Shown piece by piece: positions 29,386 through 37,201 of a stretch of 41,150 nt of DNA. The DNA comes from Acidobacteriaceae bacterium. Its GTDB lineage: Bacteria; Acidobacteriota; Terriglobia; Terriglobales; Acidobacteriaceae. A model generated the notes under the pieces. That model was not told where the DNA came from and made no database searches. It was given only the letters and a program-made list of their open reading frames with translations. The position numbers were made by a program, and so were the translations under genes. Where the stretch lies: contig PMSQ01000099.1 of assembly GCA_003168355.1 (NCBI GenBank), positions 1,043 to 42,192 of the forward strand. Direction: 5' to 3'. Every line of letters begins with the position of its first letter. The stretch's first letter is position 1.

Positions 29386-30555
29386 CTAGTTTGACTTCTT
29401 GGGCGGCTTCTTCTTGCCGAAGCCGGTTTCCACCGGAGCGCCGATGCTGGCCAGCATGGCTTTGGCTTCCTCGGAGTGTCCGCCGGTGGGCACTAATTCC
29501 AGGTATTTCTGGAAGGCTTCCGCCGTGCCGGGAGCAGCGACCATCTTGTCACCCTGAAGGGTCGCCTTACCGAGAAGGTTGACACCTTTCTGGTAGTAAG
29601 CTTCAGCCCGGGTGGGATCGGCGGCGATGCACTTCTCGAAGGCATCGATGGCCTTATCGGCTTGGCCGGCGTTGGTGAGAACCGCTCCCATATTGAAGTA
29701 ATACTGCGCAGCCGCGGTGGGATCAGACGCGATGGCCTGCTGATAGGTCTTTATCGCGTCGTCGGTCTTGCCGGCTTTGCTGTAAGCCTCGGCGAGGTTG
29801 TTGTAATAGGCCGCGAGACTCTTGTTGGCGTTCGGGTCTTTATCGTTGGTGACGGCCTGCTTGAGTTGCACGGCTTTCTGATAGGCTCCGACGGCTGAGT
29901 CGAGACGCTTTTGTTTTTCGGCAGGATCGGTTTGTTTGGTGGCTGACTGGCGATAGGCGTCGCCGAGCTTGAACCAGATGAGATCGCGCGTGGCGTCGAT
30001 GTCATTGGCTGCAGTCAGATTAGTAATCGCGGTCTCGTAGTCGCCGGCATCGGTGGCGACTTTGGCTGCCGCCAGCCTTTCGTTCAGTTGTCCCACCGTG
30101 TTGTTTTCTTTCTTGGCTTTCTCCGCGGCTTCCTGCTGCGCCTTGAGCTGTTCTGGAGTCAAACCCTGACCCTTGGCGGCGTCGGTGGCCAGCTTCTTCA
30201 TGTCGAAGTCGAGCGGCGGGTTCTCGTCCAGGGTGACCGGAACTTTGTTTTGGTGGAAGATCGGGTCCTTGTTGGCTTTGGCGTCGTCAGCGTTTTTGTA
30301 GAGAGTGACTGTGTAGGTGCCCGACCCAATGCCCAGCGAGAAATACTCGCCCTTCTTGTTGGTCTTGAGGGTATATTTCTGGCCATTTTCCTGATTCGCC
30401 CAAACTACCGCGGCGTCGGCAATGGGATTGCCCTGGGCGTCTTTGCAAACGCCCTTCACGGTTCCCGACGCACCTTGGGCAAAGACCGGAAGCGCACACA
30501 GTCCCAGCATCAAGATTACTAGAGCAGATAGTGCGAAAAGCTTCTTTATGTTCAT
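29386..30555 (-). CDS. Secreted protein with carboxypeptidase-regulatory-like domain and TPRs
   Basis: The start is the ATG at 30555 after GGGAGG (389 aa). It has a signal peptide (MNIKKLFALSALVILMLGLCALPVFAQ), then a transthyretin-like domain (GTVKGVCKDAQGNPIADAAVVW..., about 30-110). An Ala/Lys/Glu-rich coiled linker follows, then at least four TPRs (about 155-350: YETAITNLTAANDIDATRDLIW, YYNNLAEAYSKAGKTDDAIKTY, YFNMGAVLTNAGQADKAIDAF, YYQKGVNLLG). The Lys-rich C-terminus is FGKKKPPKKSN. It is probably periplasmic, with scaffolding or assembly likely; no enzyme motif is present. This domain pairing is common in Acidobacteria. Confidence 0.85.
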   Translation of the reverse strand: MNIKKLFALSALVILMLGLCALPVFAQGASGTVKGVCKDAQGNPIADAAVVWANQENGQKYTLKTNKKGEYFSLGIGSGTYTVTLYKNADDAKANKDPIFHQNKVPVTLDENPPLDFDMKKLATDAAKGQGLTPEQLKAQQEAAEKAKKENNTVGQLNERLAAAKVATDAGDYETAITNLTAANDIDATRDLIWFKLGDAYRQSATKQTDPAEKQKRLDSAVGAYQKAVQLKQAVTNDKDPNANKSLAAYYNNLAEAYSKAGKTDDAIKTYQQAIASDPTAAAQYYFNMGAVLTNAGQADKAIDAFEKCIAADPTRAEAYYQKGVNLLGKATLQGDKMVAAPGTAEAFQKYLELVPTGGHSEEAKAMLASIGAPVETGFGKKKPPKKSN

Positions 30556-30580
30556 CCTTGCCTCCCGGCACAACAGCTAA

Positions 30581-30612
30581 ATTGTCGATTGCCGATTTCC
30601 GATTGTCGATTG
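30581..30612. repeat. ATTGTCGATTG-type AT-rich repeat downstream of queC
   Basis: ATTGTCGATTG occurs twice (30581 and 30602) around GCCGATTTCC. A further copy, ATTGTCGATTGGCGAC, lies at 31395-31410 upstream of queC. Repeats of this word type are frequent in environmental genomes. Both flank queC, in gaps of about 100 bp. Confidence 0.6.
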
Positions 30613-30673
30613 AAAAAACTGCGTTGAATTCTCCGGAGGTTTTTTCATTCAGCGAATCGACTATCGACGACTT

Positions 30674-31363
30674 CTAGATTTTCTCCATTGTGGCGTAGGG
30701 AATCGGATCGGCGACCCCCTCTGCCGCGAACGCGCGCAACCGCAACCGGCAACTATCACACACACCGCAGGCCCGATCCTCACGGCTATAGCATGACCAA
30801 GTTAAATCGAATGGCGCGTCCAGTTCAAGGCCAAGGCGGACAATTTCCGCCTTGCGCATGGCGATGAGCGGGGTGACGATTTCGATGTTGCCTTCTTTCG
30901 TGCCCGCTTTGATTACCCGGTTGAACGCTTCATAATACTCCGGGCGGCAATCGGGATAGCCAGAACTGTCTGGTTCGACGGCCCCGATGTAGATTTTGGA
31001 GGCGCCGAGGACCTCGGCCCAACTTACGGCAACGGCCAGGAAATGCGCGTTGCGAAAGGGCACATAGGTGACCGGAATGTCGTGGCTGGCGGCGGGGAAA
31101 GCGGGCACGGCGATGTTTTCGTCCGTCAGGGCGGAGCCTCCGATGGCGCGAAGGGCATCGTTGCGCACGAGGAGTCGGTTATCGATATTCAGGCGCTGGC
31201 AAATCGCCAGGAAGGATTGCCGCTCGCGGAGTTCGGTGCGCTGTCCGTAACTGACGTGCAGGGCCGCCGTCGGGTAGTCCCGGGCCGCGAGCGCGGCGCA
31301 CACGCAGGAATCCATCCCTCCGCTGAGTAATACGACGGCCCGGGGGTTAATTGGAGGAGCCAT
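30674..31363 (-). CDS. queC: 7-cyano-7-deazaguanine synthase
   Basis: The 229-aa product has the PP-loop SGGMDS at 14-19, SYGQRTELRERQ, VPFRNAHFLAVA, and IYIGAVEPDSSGYPDCRPEYYEAF. The zinc-binding cysteines are in CYSREDRACGVCDSC near the C-terminus. It converts 7-carboxy-7-deazaguanine to preQ0 with ATP and ammonia, for queuosine or deazaguanine modification. It follows queE by 97 bp on the same strand. The later enzyme queF is not in the window. Confidence 0.96.
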   Translation of the reverse strand: MAPPINPRAVVLLSGGMDSCVCAALAARDYPTAALHVSYGQRTELRERQSFLAICQRLNIDNRLLVRNDALRAIGGSALTDENIAVPAFPAASHDIPVTYVPFRNAHFLAVAVSWAEVLGASKIYIGAVEPDSSGYPDCRPEYYEAFNRVIKAGTKEGNIEIVTPLIAMRKAEIVRLGLELDAPFDLTWSCYSREDRACGVCDSCRLRLRAFAAEGVADPIPYATMEKI

Positions 31364-31460
31364 TCTTTGTCAGAGATTAGCGACTGGATTGATGATTGTC
31401 GATTGGCGACTCAGGAGGTCGGACCGCCGTTTCAATCTGCAATCATAAATCAGCGATTCC

Positions 31461-32144
31461 TCAGACTCCCTTGAGCGCTGGGTCCCAGATGAACTTGTGC
31501 AATTGCAATCCCAGGCGCGCCGGAACGTCATCGGCGAGCATCCACTCGGCTAATTCTTGAGGATCAAGCAGGCAGTGCGAACTGTCGCGCGCGCCGGTTG
31601 CGTCCTTGCGAAAAGCGGGCGAGAACAGGACCGCATTCACGCGCTCTGCCAGGTGATGTTGCCGGGTAAAGTCCCGGGCAAATTCGTAATCTGCGCGGCT
31701 GCTCAGCACGAACTTGAGTTCATCGTCGCCATTCAGGGTGTCCAGATTCTCGAGGTGAAACGTATTGGCTTCGCCGGAATCCGGACATTTCACGTCCACG
31801 ATCTTGATGACTGCCGGGGGTACGCGCTCCAAGGGGCGCTCTCCGCTGGTTTCGAGCAGCACTCGATATCCGGCTTCCAGCAACTGGAGCATCAGGGGCA
31901 CGAGTTCGCGCTCCTGCAGCATGGGCTCGCCGCCGGTAATTTCCACCAAGCCGCCGGTAGGACTGAGCCGCTTCACTTCGTCCCACACTTGTTCCGAAGA
32001 CATCTTCCGGCCGCCCTGGAAGGTATACTCACTGTCGCACCAAAGGCAGCGGAGATTACAACCGGTCAGTCGCACAAACACGCAGGGTAACCCGGCGTGG
32101 GTCGACTCTCCCTGCAACGATTTGTAGATTTCAGTTATCTGCAT
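31461..32144 (-). CDS. queE: 7-carboxy-7-deazaguanine synthase (radical SAM)
   Basis: The 227-aa product begins MQITEIYKSLQGESTHAG and has the radical SAM cluster motif CNLRCLWC (Cys 29, 33, 36) and the SAM-binding EITGGEP. It turns carboxytetrahydropterin into 7-carboxy-7-deazaguanine. The bases before the ATG (GGCAACTGCGTTCA) have no ribosome binding site; they are the end of an inverted repeat arm that bounds the small gene upstream. This suggests an insertion has displaced the original leader. Confidence 0.95.
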   Translation of the reverse strand: MQITEIYKSLQGESTHAGLPCVFVRLTGCNLRCLWCDSEYTFQGGRKMSSEQVWDEVKRLSPTGGLVEITGGEPMLQERELVPLMLQLLEAGYRVLLETSGERPLERVPPAVIKIVDVKCPDSGEANTFHLENLDTLNGDDELKFVLSSRADYEFARDFTRQHHLAERVNAVLFSPAFRKDATGARDSSHCLLDPQELAEWMLADDVPARLGLQLHKFIWDPALKGV

Positions 32145-32150
32145 TGAACG

Positions 32151-32602
32151 CAGTTGCCAGCCACCAGCTTCCAGCTACCAGTACTACGATTCCGATTGCC
32201 GGGTGACTGACGCTAATAGACCATTTAGGATTCGGCCAACCTCAGCACACGATTGCAACACGATGGCTGTTTGTTCTTTCTGCAGATAGCCGAGATTCTC
32301 AGCTATTTGCAGCTGGGTTTCGACTTCCATGAGAGATCCTCTCGCTTGCCCAAGAAAATATCTAAATTCCTTCTCGGAAAGGCGGCCCTGTCCTTCGGCG
32401 ATATTACTTGGAATTGAAACGGCAGCACGACGAAGTTGCGAAGTGAGCCCAAATAATTCGTCTTTCGGAAATTCGGCGGTGGCGCGATAAGTCGCCGTGA
32501 CCAGATCCATCGATTTCTGCCAGGCGACCAAGTCTTTGTAGGATCGTCCCATCTTGATCCTTTTCGGTATCGTACTAACTGGCAACCGGCTGCTGGCAAC
32601 TG
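32151..32602. mobile_element. Inverted-repeat-bounded cassette with a four-helix-bundle gene
   Basis: Left arm 32151-32190 and right arm 32569-32602 are inverted copies. The outer 11 bp (CAGTTGCCAGC) match perfectly, as do the inner TACGAT and a central CCAGT; between them the match is imperfect, with a 6-nt length difference. The 452-bp unit starts right after the queD stop codon and ends 6 bp before the queE start codon. It contains one gene of the 23S rRNA intervening-sequence protein family. In rRNA such insertions are flanked by pairing arms and cut out by RNase III; that comparison is inference for this mRNA context. The left arm word CCAGCTTCCAGCTACCAG also resembles dispersed repeats. 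Confidence 0.6.
32184..32552 (-). CDS. Four-helix-bundle protein (S23/IVS-type)
   Basis: The start is the ATG at 32552 after AAAGGA; an upstream ATG at 32606 overlapping the queD stop would translate the inverted-repeat arm. The product is about 122 aa: MGRSYKDLVAWQKSMDLV, then PKDELFGLTSQLRRAAVSIP, SNIAEGQGRLSEKEFRYFL, GQARGSLMEVETQLQIAENL and a last helix. These are the conserved features of the four-helix-bundle family found inside 23S rRNA intervening sequences and as free genes. It is related to Avd of diversity-generating retroelements, but no reverse transcriptase is near. Its function is not established. Its stop codon lies within the left arm. Confidence 0.9.
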   Translation of the reverse strand: MGRSYKDLVAWQKSMDLVTATYRATAEFPKDELFGLTSQLRRAAVSIPSNIAEGQGRLSEKEFRYFLGQARGSLMEVETQLQIAENLGYLQKEQTAIVLQSCAEVGRILNGLLASVTRQSES

Positions 32603-32980
32603 TCATTCACTGTAAGTGGCCGTGGTCGTATCGGTTTCGTACACGGTTACGTTTTTCACGTGTACGCGGCCGTTAGTCACGTTCTTCAGCCGGGTGTTCG
32701 ATTCGTCATAGAAATACTTGGCCAGGTTTTCCGCCGACGGGTTGATCACGGTGAAGGGCTCGATATCGTTGATCATCTGGTGATCGAGGCGATCGATTAC
32801 GTGCTTCATGACCTCGCGCAGGTCCTTGAAATCGAGCAGGAGTCCAGCCTTGTCCAGTTCGGCACCGGCCAGGGTTACCCGGATCTTGTAGTTATGCCCG
32901 TGCGGATTTTCGCACTTGCCCTTGTAATTGCGCAGGTAATGGCCCGCGGCAAAGGTATCGTCAACCGTCACTTCGAACAT
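32603..32980 (-). CDS. queD: 6-carboxytetrahydropterin synthase
   Basis: The 125-aa product belongs to the QueD/PTPS family: FEVTVDDTFAAGHYLRNYKG with the zinc His 14, catalytic Cys 23 in GKCENPHGHNY and zinc His 27 and His 29, LLDFKDLREVMKHVIDRLDHQMIND, and PSAENLAKYFYDE. It makes carboxytetrahydropterin from dihydroneopterin triphosphate, the first dedicated step to preQ0. GAGGGA is positioned before the ATG. It is the first gene of the queD-(four-helix)-queE-queC run. Confidence 0.95.
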   Translation of the reverse strand: MFEVTVDDTFAAGHYLRNYKGKCENPHGHNYKIRVTLAGAELDKAGLLLDFKDLREVMKHVIDRLDHQMINDIEPFTVINPSAENLAKYFYDESNTRLKNVTNGRVHVKNVTVYETDTTTATYSE

Positions 32981-32990
32981 GCATCCCTCA

Positions 32991-33047
32991 GCGGCTCGGC
33001 GGGACTACCAGCCGGGCCGCGCATAGTGGCGAAACAGCTCAATTATA
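32991..33047 (-). promoter_or_regulatory. queD leader hairpin and possible -10 element
   Basis: TATAAT occurs on the minus strand at 33047-33042, with no clear -35, about 60 bp upstream of the queD start. Between it and the ribosome binding site, GCGGC-T-CGGC (32991-33000) and GCCG-G-GCCGC (33011-33020) form a strong hairpin with one mismatch. The stem ends just before GAGGG, so it could affect translation. It does not resemble a preQ1 riboswitch. Confidence 0.35.
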
Positions 33048-33119
33048 CGGCTCATCGCAGCCGTCCCGCTTGACTGGCGCCGGGTCCGAAATGTAGCTTG
33101 CATATTCGGCTTCACAGTT

Positions 33120-33228
33120 TGCTGAAAAACTCGGTCATTGACCTCATGGGTGAAAGCCCTCGCAGATTAAGAAGGGCTTTATCGCAGCACTTAAAGCGTT
33201 GCGCCACCAAAAGCGAGTTTTTTCAGCA
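33120..33228. mobile_element. Fold-back element with 14-bp terminal inverted repeats
   Basis: TGCTGAAAAACTCG (33120-33133) and CGAGTTTTTTCAGCA (33214-33228) are inverted copies differing by one extra T. Inside lie a perfect stem AAAGCCCT/AGGGCTTT (33153-33180) and a second imperfect stem GCAGC...GCGTTGC followed by GCCACC, matching the repeat at 1430-1456. No coding capacity was seen. It ends 26 bp before the CocE-like start codon, so it lies in that gene's upstream region. Confidence 0.65.
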
Positions 33229-33254
33229 TCTGTTCATCCGCAAAGGGAGCACAC

Positions 33255-35222
33255 ATGCAGCGTCGCAGCTTGCCGGTTCTGGTTCTTGTCCTTCTGGTTC
33301 TCATCCCCCTGACATTCACCGCCAGTATTGCGGCCCAGAGCAAGCCCGAGGCGCCGGAATATGAGGTAAAAGAACATTACACCAAGTACGAGTACAGAAT
33401 CCCGATGCGCGATGGCGCGCACCTCTTCACTTCGATATACATGCCCAAAGACAGTTCCCACGCTTACCCGTTTCTGATCAACCGAACGCCTTACAGCGTT
33501 GGGCCGTATGGTGTGGATCTGTACCGCAAGCAGCTTGGGCCCTCGCCTGACTTCGACAAGGCGGGGTACATCTTCGTCAACCAGGATGTGCGTGGGCGTT
33601 ATATGTCAGAGGGCACATTCATCGAGATGCGTCCGCACATCGACAACAAGAAATCCAAGCAGGACGTCGACGACGCCAGTGATCTCTATGACACCATCGA
33701 CTGGCTGCTCAAGAACGTGCCCAACAATAATGGGAACGCCGGGATTTGGGGCATTTCCTATCCCGGATTTTTTACTTCAGCCAGCATCATCGATTCGCAT
33801 CCGGCGCTTAAAGCGGCCTCGCCGCAGGCTCCCATGACCAATCTTTTTATGGGCGACGATGCCTACCACGGAGGGGCGTTCATGTTGAACGCCAACTTCG
33901 GTTTCTACGCTTTTTTCACGCCGCAAGAGAATCCGCAACTGCCTCCGAAGACACCTGTGCCCTTCGATTACGGAACGAAAGACGGTTACGAGTTTTACCT
34001 GAACGCGGGTCCGATCGGGAATCTCTCAAGGTACCTTGCGGGCAAGAGCGCTCTGTTCGACGACCAGGTTCACCACGACACCTACGATGATTATTGGAAG
34101 GCGCGGAATCTGGCTCCGCACATGAAAAATATTCATTGCGCCGTGCTGACTGTCGGGGGATGGTTCGACGCCGAAGATTTGCAGGGGCCCTTCAGCACCT
34201 TTCACGCCATCGATAAGAACAACTCCGGAATCTTCAACGCGCTGGTGGTTGGTCCGTGGGTGCATGGAGGTTGGGCTCGTTACGAGGGAGATCATCTGGG
34301 GCGGGTGGAGTTTTCCTTTAATACGGGCGACTATTACCGGAAAAATATTCTATTTCCGTTTTTCGAGCAGTACCTGAAAGGCAATGGAGACGCGAAACTT
34401 CCTAAGGCGTATGTTTTTGAGACCGGCACGAATGTGTGGAGACGCTATTCCGCGTGGCCTCCGAAAGACGCGGAGGCAAAGACGCTTTATTTCCGCGCGG
34501 GTGGCGGACTTTCGTTCGATCCGCCGACTTCCGACTCGCCCGCCTTCGATGAATACGTGAGCGATCCGGCCAAGCCCGTGCCTTTTGTGAACTATGTTTC
34601 TGTGAGCGTGCCGCAGGAATACATGCTATCCGATCAGCGCTTCGCTTCCAGCAGGACTGATGTGCTGGTGTATGAAACTCCTGCGCTGCAGGAGGATGTG
34701 ACGATTGCCGGGCCTATCTCGCCGCGCCTTTTTGTTTCGACCAGCGGAACGGATTCCGATTGGGATGTGAAGCTGATCGACGTGTATCCCACAGACTACC
34801 CCGACAGCAAAATCGATCAACCCAAGCCCGAAGACAAAGACAAGCCGCGAACCGATGTGCCTCCGCCCGCTTTTACGATGGGCGGATATCAGCAGTTGGT
34901 GCGTGGCGAGCCTTTTCGCGGAAAGTTTCGTCACAGTTTCGAAAAGCCTGAGGCATTCACTCCCGGCAAAGTCGAGGAGATCGGCTTCAACATGCAGGAC
35001 GTGAACCACACTTTTCGTCGCGGTCACCGAATCATGGTGCAGGTGCAGAGTTCGTGGTTCCCGCTCACCGACCGCAACCCGCAGACCTTCGTCAACATTC
35101 CCGATGCGAAGCCCTCGGACTTTGTGAAGGCCACCGAGCGCTTGTATCACACGGAGGGCGAGGCTTCGGGGATTGTGGTGGGGGTGCTGGCGAGTCCGGG
35201 AGCGGCGGAGGAGCACAAATAG
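33255..35222 (+). CDS. CocE/NonD-family serine hydrolase, secreted
   Basis: The 655-aa product starts after AGGGAG and has a signal peptide (MQRRSLPVLVLVLLVLIPLTFTASIAAQ). The alpha/beta-hydrolase core has nucleophile Ser 168 in GIWGISYPGF, Asp 305 in TVGGWFDAED and His 337 in VVGPWVHGGW. Two further family hallmarks are VNQDVRGRYMSEG, near the oxyanion region, and a C-terminal jelly-roll domain (about 420-640). The layout matches alpha-amino-acid ester hydrolases and X-Pro dipeptidyl peptidases (S15). The natural substrate is probably a peptide or ester in the periplasm; which one cannot be told. Confidence 0.93.
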   Translation: MQRRSLPVLVLVLLVLIPLTFTASIAAQSKPEAPEYEVKEHYTKYEYRIPMRDGAHLFTSIYMPKDSSHAYPFLINRTPYSVGPYGVDLYRKQLGPSPDFDKAGYIFVNQDVRGRYMSEGTFIEMRPHIDNKKSKQDVDDASDLYDTIDWLLKNVPNNNGNAGIWGISYPGFFTSASIIDSHPALKAASPQAPMTNLFMGDDAYHGGAFMLNANFGFYAFFTPQENPQLPPKTPVPFDYGTKDGYEFYLNAGPIGNLSRYLAGKSALFDDQVHHDTYDDYWKARNLAPHMKNIHCAVLTVGGWFDAEDLQGPFSTFHAIDKNNSGIFNALVVGPWVHGGWARYEGDHLGRVEFSFNTGDYYRKNILFPFFEQYLKGNGDAKLPKAYVFETGTNVWRRYSAWPPKDAEAKTLYFRAGGGLSFDPPTSDSPAFDEYVSDPAKPVPFVNYVSVSVPQEYMLSDQRFASSRTDVLVYETPALQEDVTIAGPISPRLFVSTSGTDSDWDVKLIDVYPTDYPDSKIDQPKPEDKDKPRTDVPPPAFTMGGYQQLVRGEPFRGKFRHSFEKPEAFTPGKVEEIGFNMQDVNHTFRRGHRIMVQVQSSWFPLTDRNPQTFVNIPDAKPSDFVKATERLYHTEGEASGIVVGVLASPGAAEEHK

Positions 35223-35393
35223 CAGGATTGCACTCTGAGGGTGAAAGCCTGGAGCAGCTATAACCTGCGTCCGCAGGCCGCACCTAAGTTCGGCGTTTCG
35301 ACCGCGGGCTGCGTTACAATCGAAACATTCGCCCCGCCACTGGGTTCGACCCGCGCCGCGGGATCACGGCGAGGCAGTCAAGGACAGGTGCTA

Positions 35394-36881
35394 ATGAACA
35401 TCCTGTTGCTTTCCATGCCCGACTCCTTCGAGCACATGCCCCCGGCCGGTGTCCGCATGCCCAATGGGGCGCTCACTTCACTGGCGGGAAACATCGATCC
35501 GCATCACCGGGTGGCCGTGGCTGACTTGATCCTGGTTCACCGCCAGGTGCGTGAAACGGTTACCAAGCTGGTGCGCGAGCTCAATCCGGAAGTCGTCGGA
35601 CTCTCGATCATGACGTTTCAGCGGCGCACCGCAGGCCGCATCATCGACCTGGTGCGCGGGCTCCGGCCGGGAGTGAAGATCGTGGTGGGTGGGTACGATC
35701 CCAGCCTTGCGCCCGAAGCTTATGAGGACATGGGCGTCGATTATCTGGTGCGCAGTGAGGGAGAAGTCACCTTTCGCGAATTGTTACGCGCGATCGAGCA
35801 AGGCTCCGGGGTCGATCGGATCGGCGGCCTCTCCTACCAAAACGGCGGAAGCTGGGCGCACAACCCCGCGCGACCGCCGCACCGGCTTGAAGACAAGGAA
35901 ATTCGCCCGCCCAACCGCGATGCGCGGGTGCTGAACGGCTACACGATGCTGGGCCGGCAGGTAGATGTGATCGAAACCTCGCGGGGTTGTACCTACGATT
36001 GCAGTTTCTGTTCCATCATCGAGATGCGCGGGCGCAACTTCCATACTTATTCTTTCGACCGAGTGTTGGCGGACATTCGTGACGCCCGCGATCACGGCGC
36101 TCGAACCATTTTCCTGGTGGATGACAATATTACGCTGAACGTGAAACGCTTCGAGGCGCTGTGCGAAGCCATCATTGCGGCCGGGTTGCACAAGCTTGAC
36201 TACTTCGTGCAGGCCATGACCTCAGCCATTGCAAACCACGGCGAAACGCTGGCGCCGCTAATGCGGAGAGCGGGATTCCGTTACGTTTTTCTGGGCATCG
36301 AAAACATCCTGGAGAACGATCTGGAATTCCTGAAGGCCTCGGCCAAGAATACAGAGCGTACCAACGGCCAAAACACCGGCAATGCAACGCTGAAAGCCAT
36401 TGATTACCTGCACCGCAACCAGATGTATGTGGTCGGAGGATTGATCGTTGGCAGTCCAGGCGACACGCGCGAGTCCATTGAAGCCAACCTGGAATTCGCC
36501 CGGCGCTACGTGGACTGGCCCTATATTCAGCATCCAACGCCGTATCCGCGCACGCCCATGACGAAAGAGTTTCGCGATCAAGGGTTAATCATGAATGAGC
36601 GGCTCGAGGAATACGACGGCACGACGGCCGTGGTGCGCACCGAGCATTTGCCGGCTGAAGAAGTGGAATTCATGCGCTGGAAGGCGGAGCGCTGGATGAA
36701 GGTTCACCACGTTCCTGCGGCCCTGAAGCATGATCCGGGGTTCGTCCTGTTCAAGGGATGGAAGATGTTAGCTCACACCTTCCGGGGAAGTTCGATCCGC
36801 TCCGCGCTGGGATTGGAAAGCGATAAGAAAGTGTTTGAACGGTACCGGGAGATTCGGCGAGCGGAGCGAGAGTACGTGTGA
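35394..36881 (+). CDS. B12-binding-domain radical SAM protein
   Basis: The start is the ATG at 35394 (MNILLLSMPDSFEHMPP), with AAGGA upstream; a longer frame from 35241 is not supported. The product is 495 aa. Residues 1-150 form a cobalamin-binding-like Rossmann domain (PEVVGLSIMTFQRRTAGRII, KIVVGGYDPSLAPEAYEDMG) without the DxHxxG motif. The radical SAM core has Cys 199, 203 and 206 in RGCTYDCSFC, FLVDDNITLN and VVGGLIVGSPGDTRES. The C-terminus (WMKVHHVPAALKHDPGFVLF) resembles BchE-like family members. Such enzymes methylate or cyclise unactivated carbons in lipids, pigments or natural products; the substrate is unknown. Confidence 0.9.
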   Translation: MNILLLSMPDSFEHMPPAGVRMPNGALTSLAGNIDPHHRVAVADLILVHRQVRETVTKLVRELNPEVVGLSIMTFQRRTAGRIIDLVRGLRPGVKIVVGGYDPSLAPEAYEDMGVDYLVRSEGEVTFRELLRAIEQGSGVDRIGGLSYQNGGSWAHNPARPPHRLEDKEIRPPNRDARVLNGYTMLGRQVDVIETSRGCTYDCSFCSIIEMRGRNFHTYSFDRVLADIRDARDHGARTIFLVDDNITLNVKRFEALCEAIIAAGLHKLDYFVQAMTSAIANHGETLAPLMRRAGFRYVFLGIENILENDLEFLKASAKNTERTNGQNTGNATLKAIDYLHRNQMYVVGGLIVGSPGDTRESIEANLEFARRYVDWPYIQHPTPYPRTPMTKEFRDQGLIMNERLEEYDGTTAVVRTEHLPAEEVEFMRWKAERWMKVHHVPAALKHDPGFVLFKGWKMLAHTFRGSSIRSALGLESDKKVFERYREIRRAEREYV

Positions 36882-36896
36882 GCTCCCGTGGCGATA

Positions 36897-36933
36897 TTGA
36901 CTTTCGCGGAGTTCCTTACTATAATGTAAGGAA
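36897..36933 (+). promoter_or_regulatory. vapBC promoter with palindromic operator over the -10
   Basis: TTGACT (36897-36902), a 17-bp spacer and a perfect TATAAT (36920-36925) form a near-consensus sigma-70-type promoter. TTCCTTAC (36912-36919) and GTAAGGAA (36926-36933) are perfect inverted arms exactly flanking the -10. A repressor bound there would block the polymerase. The antitoxin, or antitoxin-toxin complex, encoded 23 bp downstream is the natural candidate. Confidence 0.75.
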
Positions 36934-36955
36934 ACATGATGAGAGAAAGGAATAC

Positions 36956-37201
36956 GTGGCAGCCGCTACTTTAACTTCTAAAGGACAAGTCACGATTCCG
37001 ATCCAAGTCCGGAATGCGCTCGGGCTAGATGCTGGAGACCGCATCGAGTTTGTGGAAATGGAAAAAGGGCAGTTTGCCATCGTGCCTGCTAATCGCTCCG
37101 TGCGGGAACTTAAGGGAATGCTACGGGTAAAGCGGAACAAACCCGTTTCTATCGAGGAGATGAACAGGGCTATCGCCCGGCGCGCATCCGAATCTCGATG
37201 A
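36956..37201 (+). CDS. vapB: AbrB/MazE-like antitoxin of a VapBC pair
   Basis: The start is GTG at 36956 with AGAAAGGA upstream. An in-frame GTG at 36878 would place the promoter inside the gene and is rejected. The 81-aa product has a swapped-hairpin AbrB domain (ATLTSKGQVTIPIQVRNALGL, RIEFVEMEKGQFAIVPANRS). A C-terminal helical tail (MNRAIARRASESR) would bind the toxin. It overlaps vapC by ATGA. It should neutralise the PIN toxin and repress its own promoter. Confidence 0.92.
   Translation: MAAATLTSKGQVTIPIQVRNALGLDAGDRIEFVEMEKGQFAIVPANRSVRELKGMLRVKRNKPVSIEEMNRAIARRASESR

Noticed and set aside
32981..33060. preQ1 riboswitch upstream of queD
   Set aside because: There is a hairpin, but none of the conserved preQ1 aptamer core or A-rich tail was recognised.
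36878..36955. N-terminal extension of vapB from a GTG overlapping the radical SAM stop codon
   Set aside because: A near-consensus promoter and operator lie inside the extension, and the GTG at 36956 has a proper ribosome binding site and gives the standard AbrB N-terminus.
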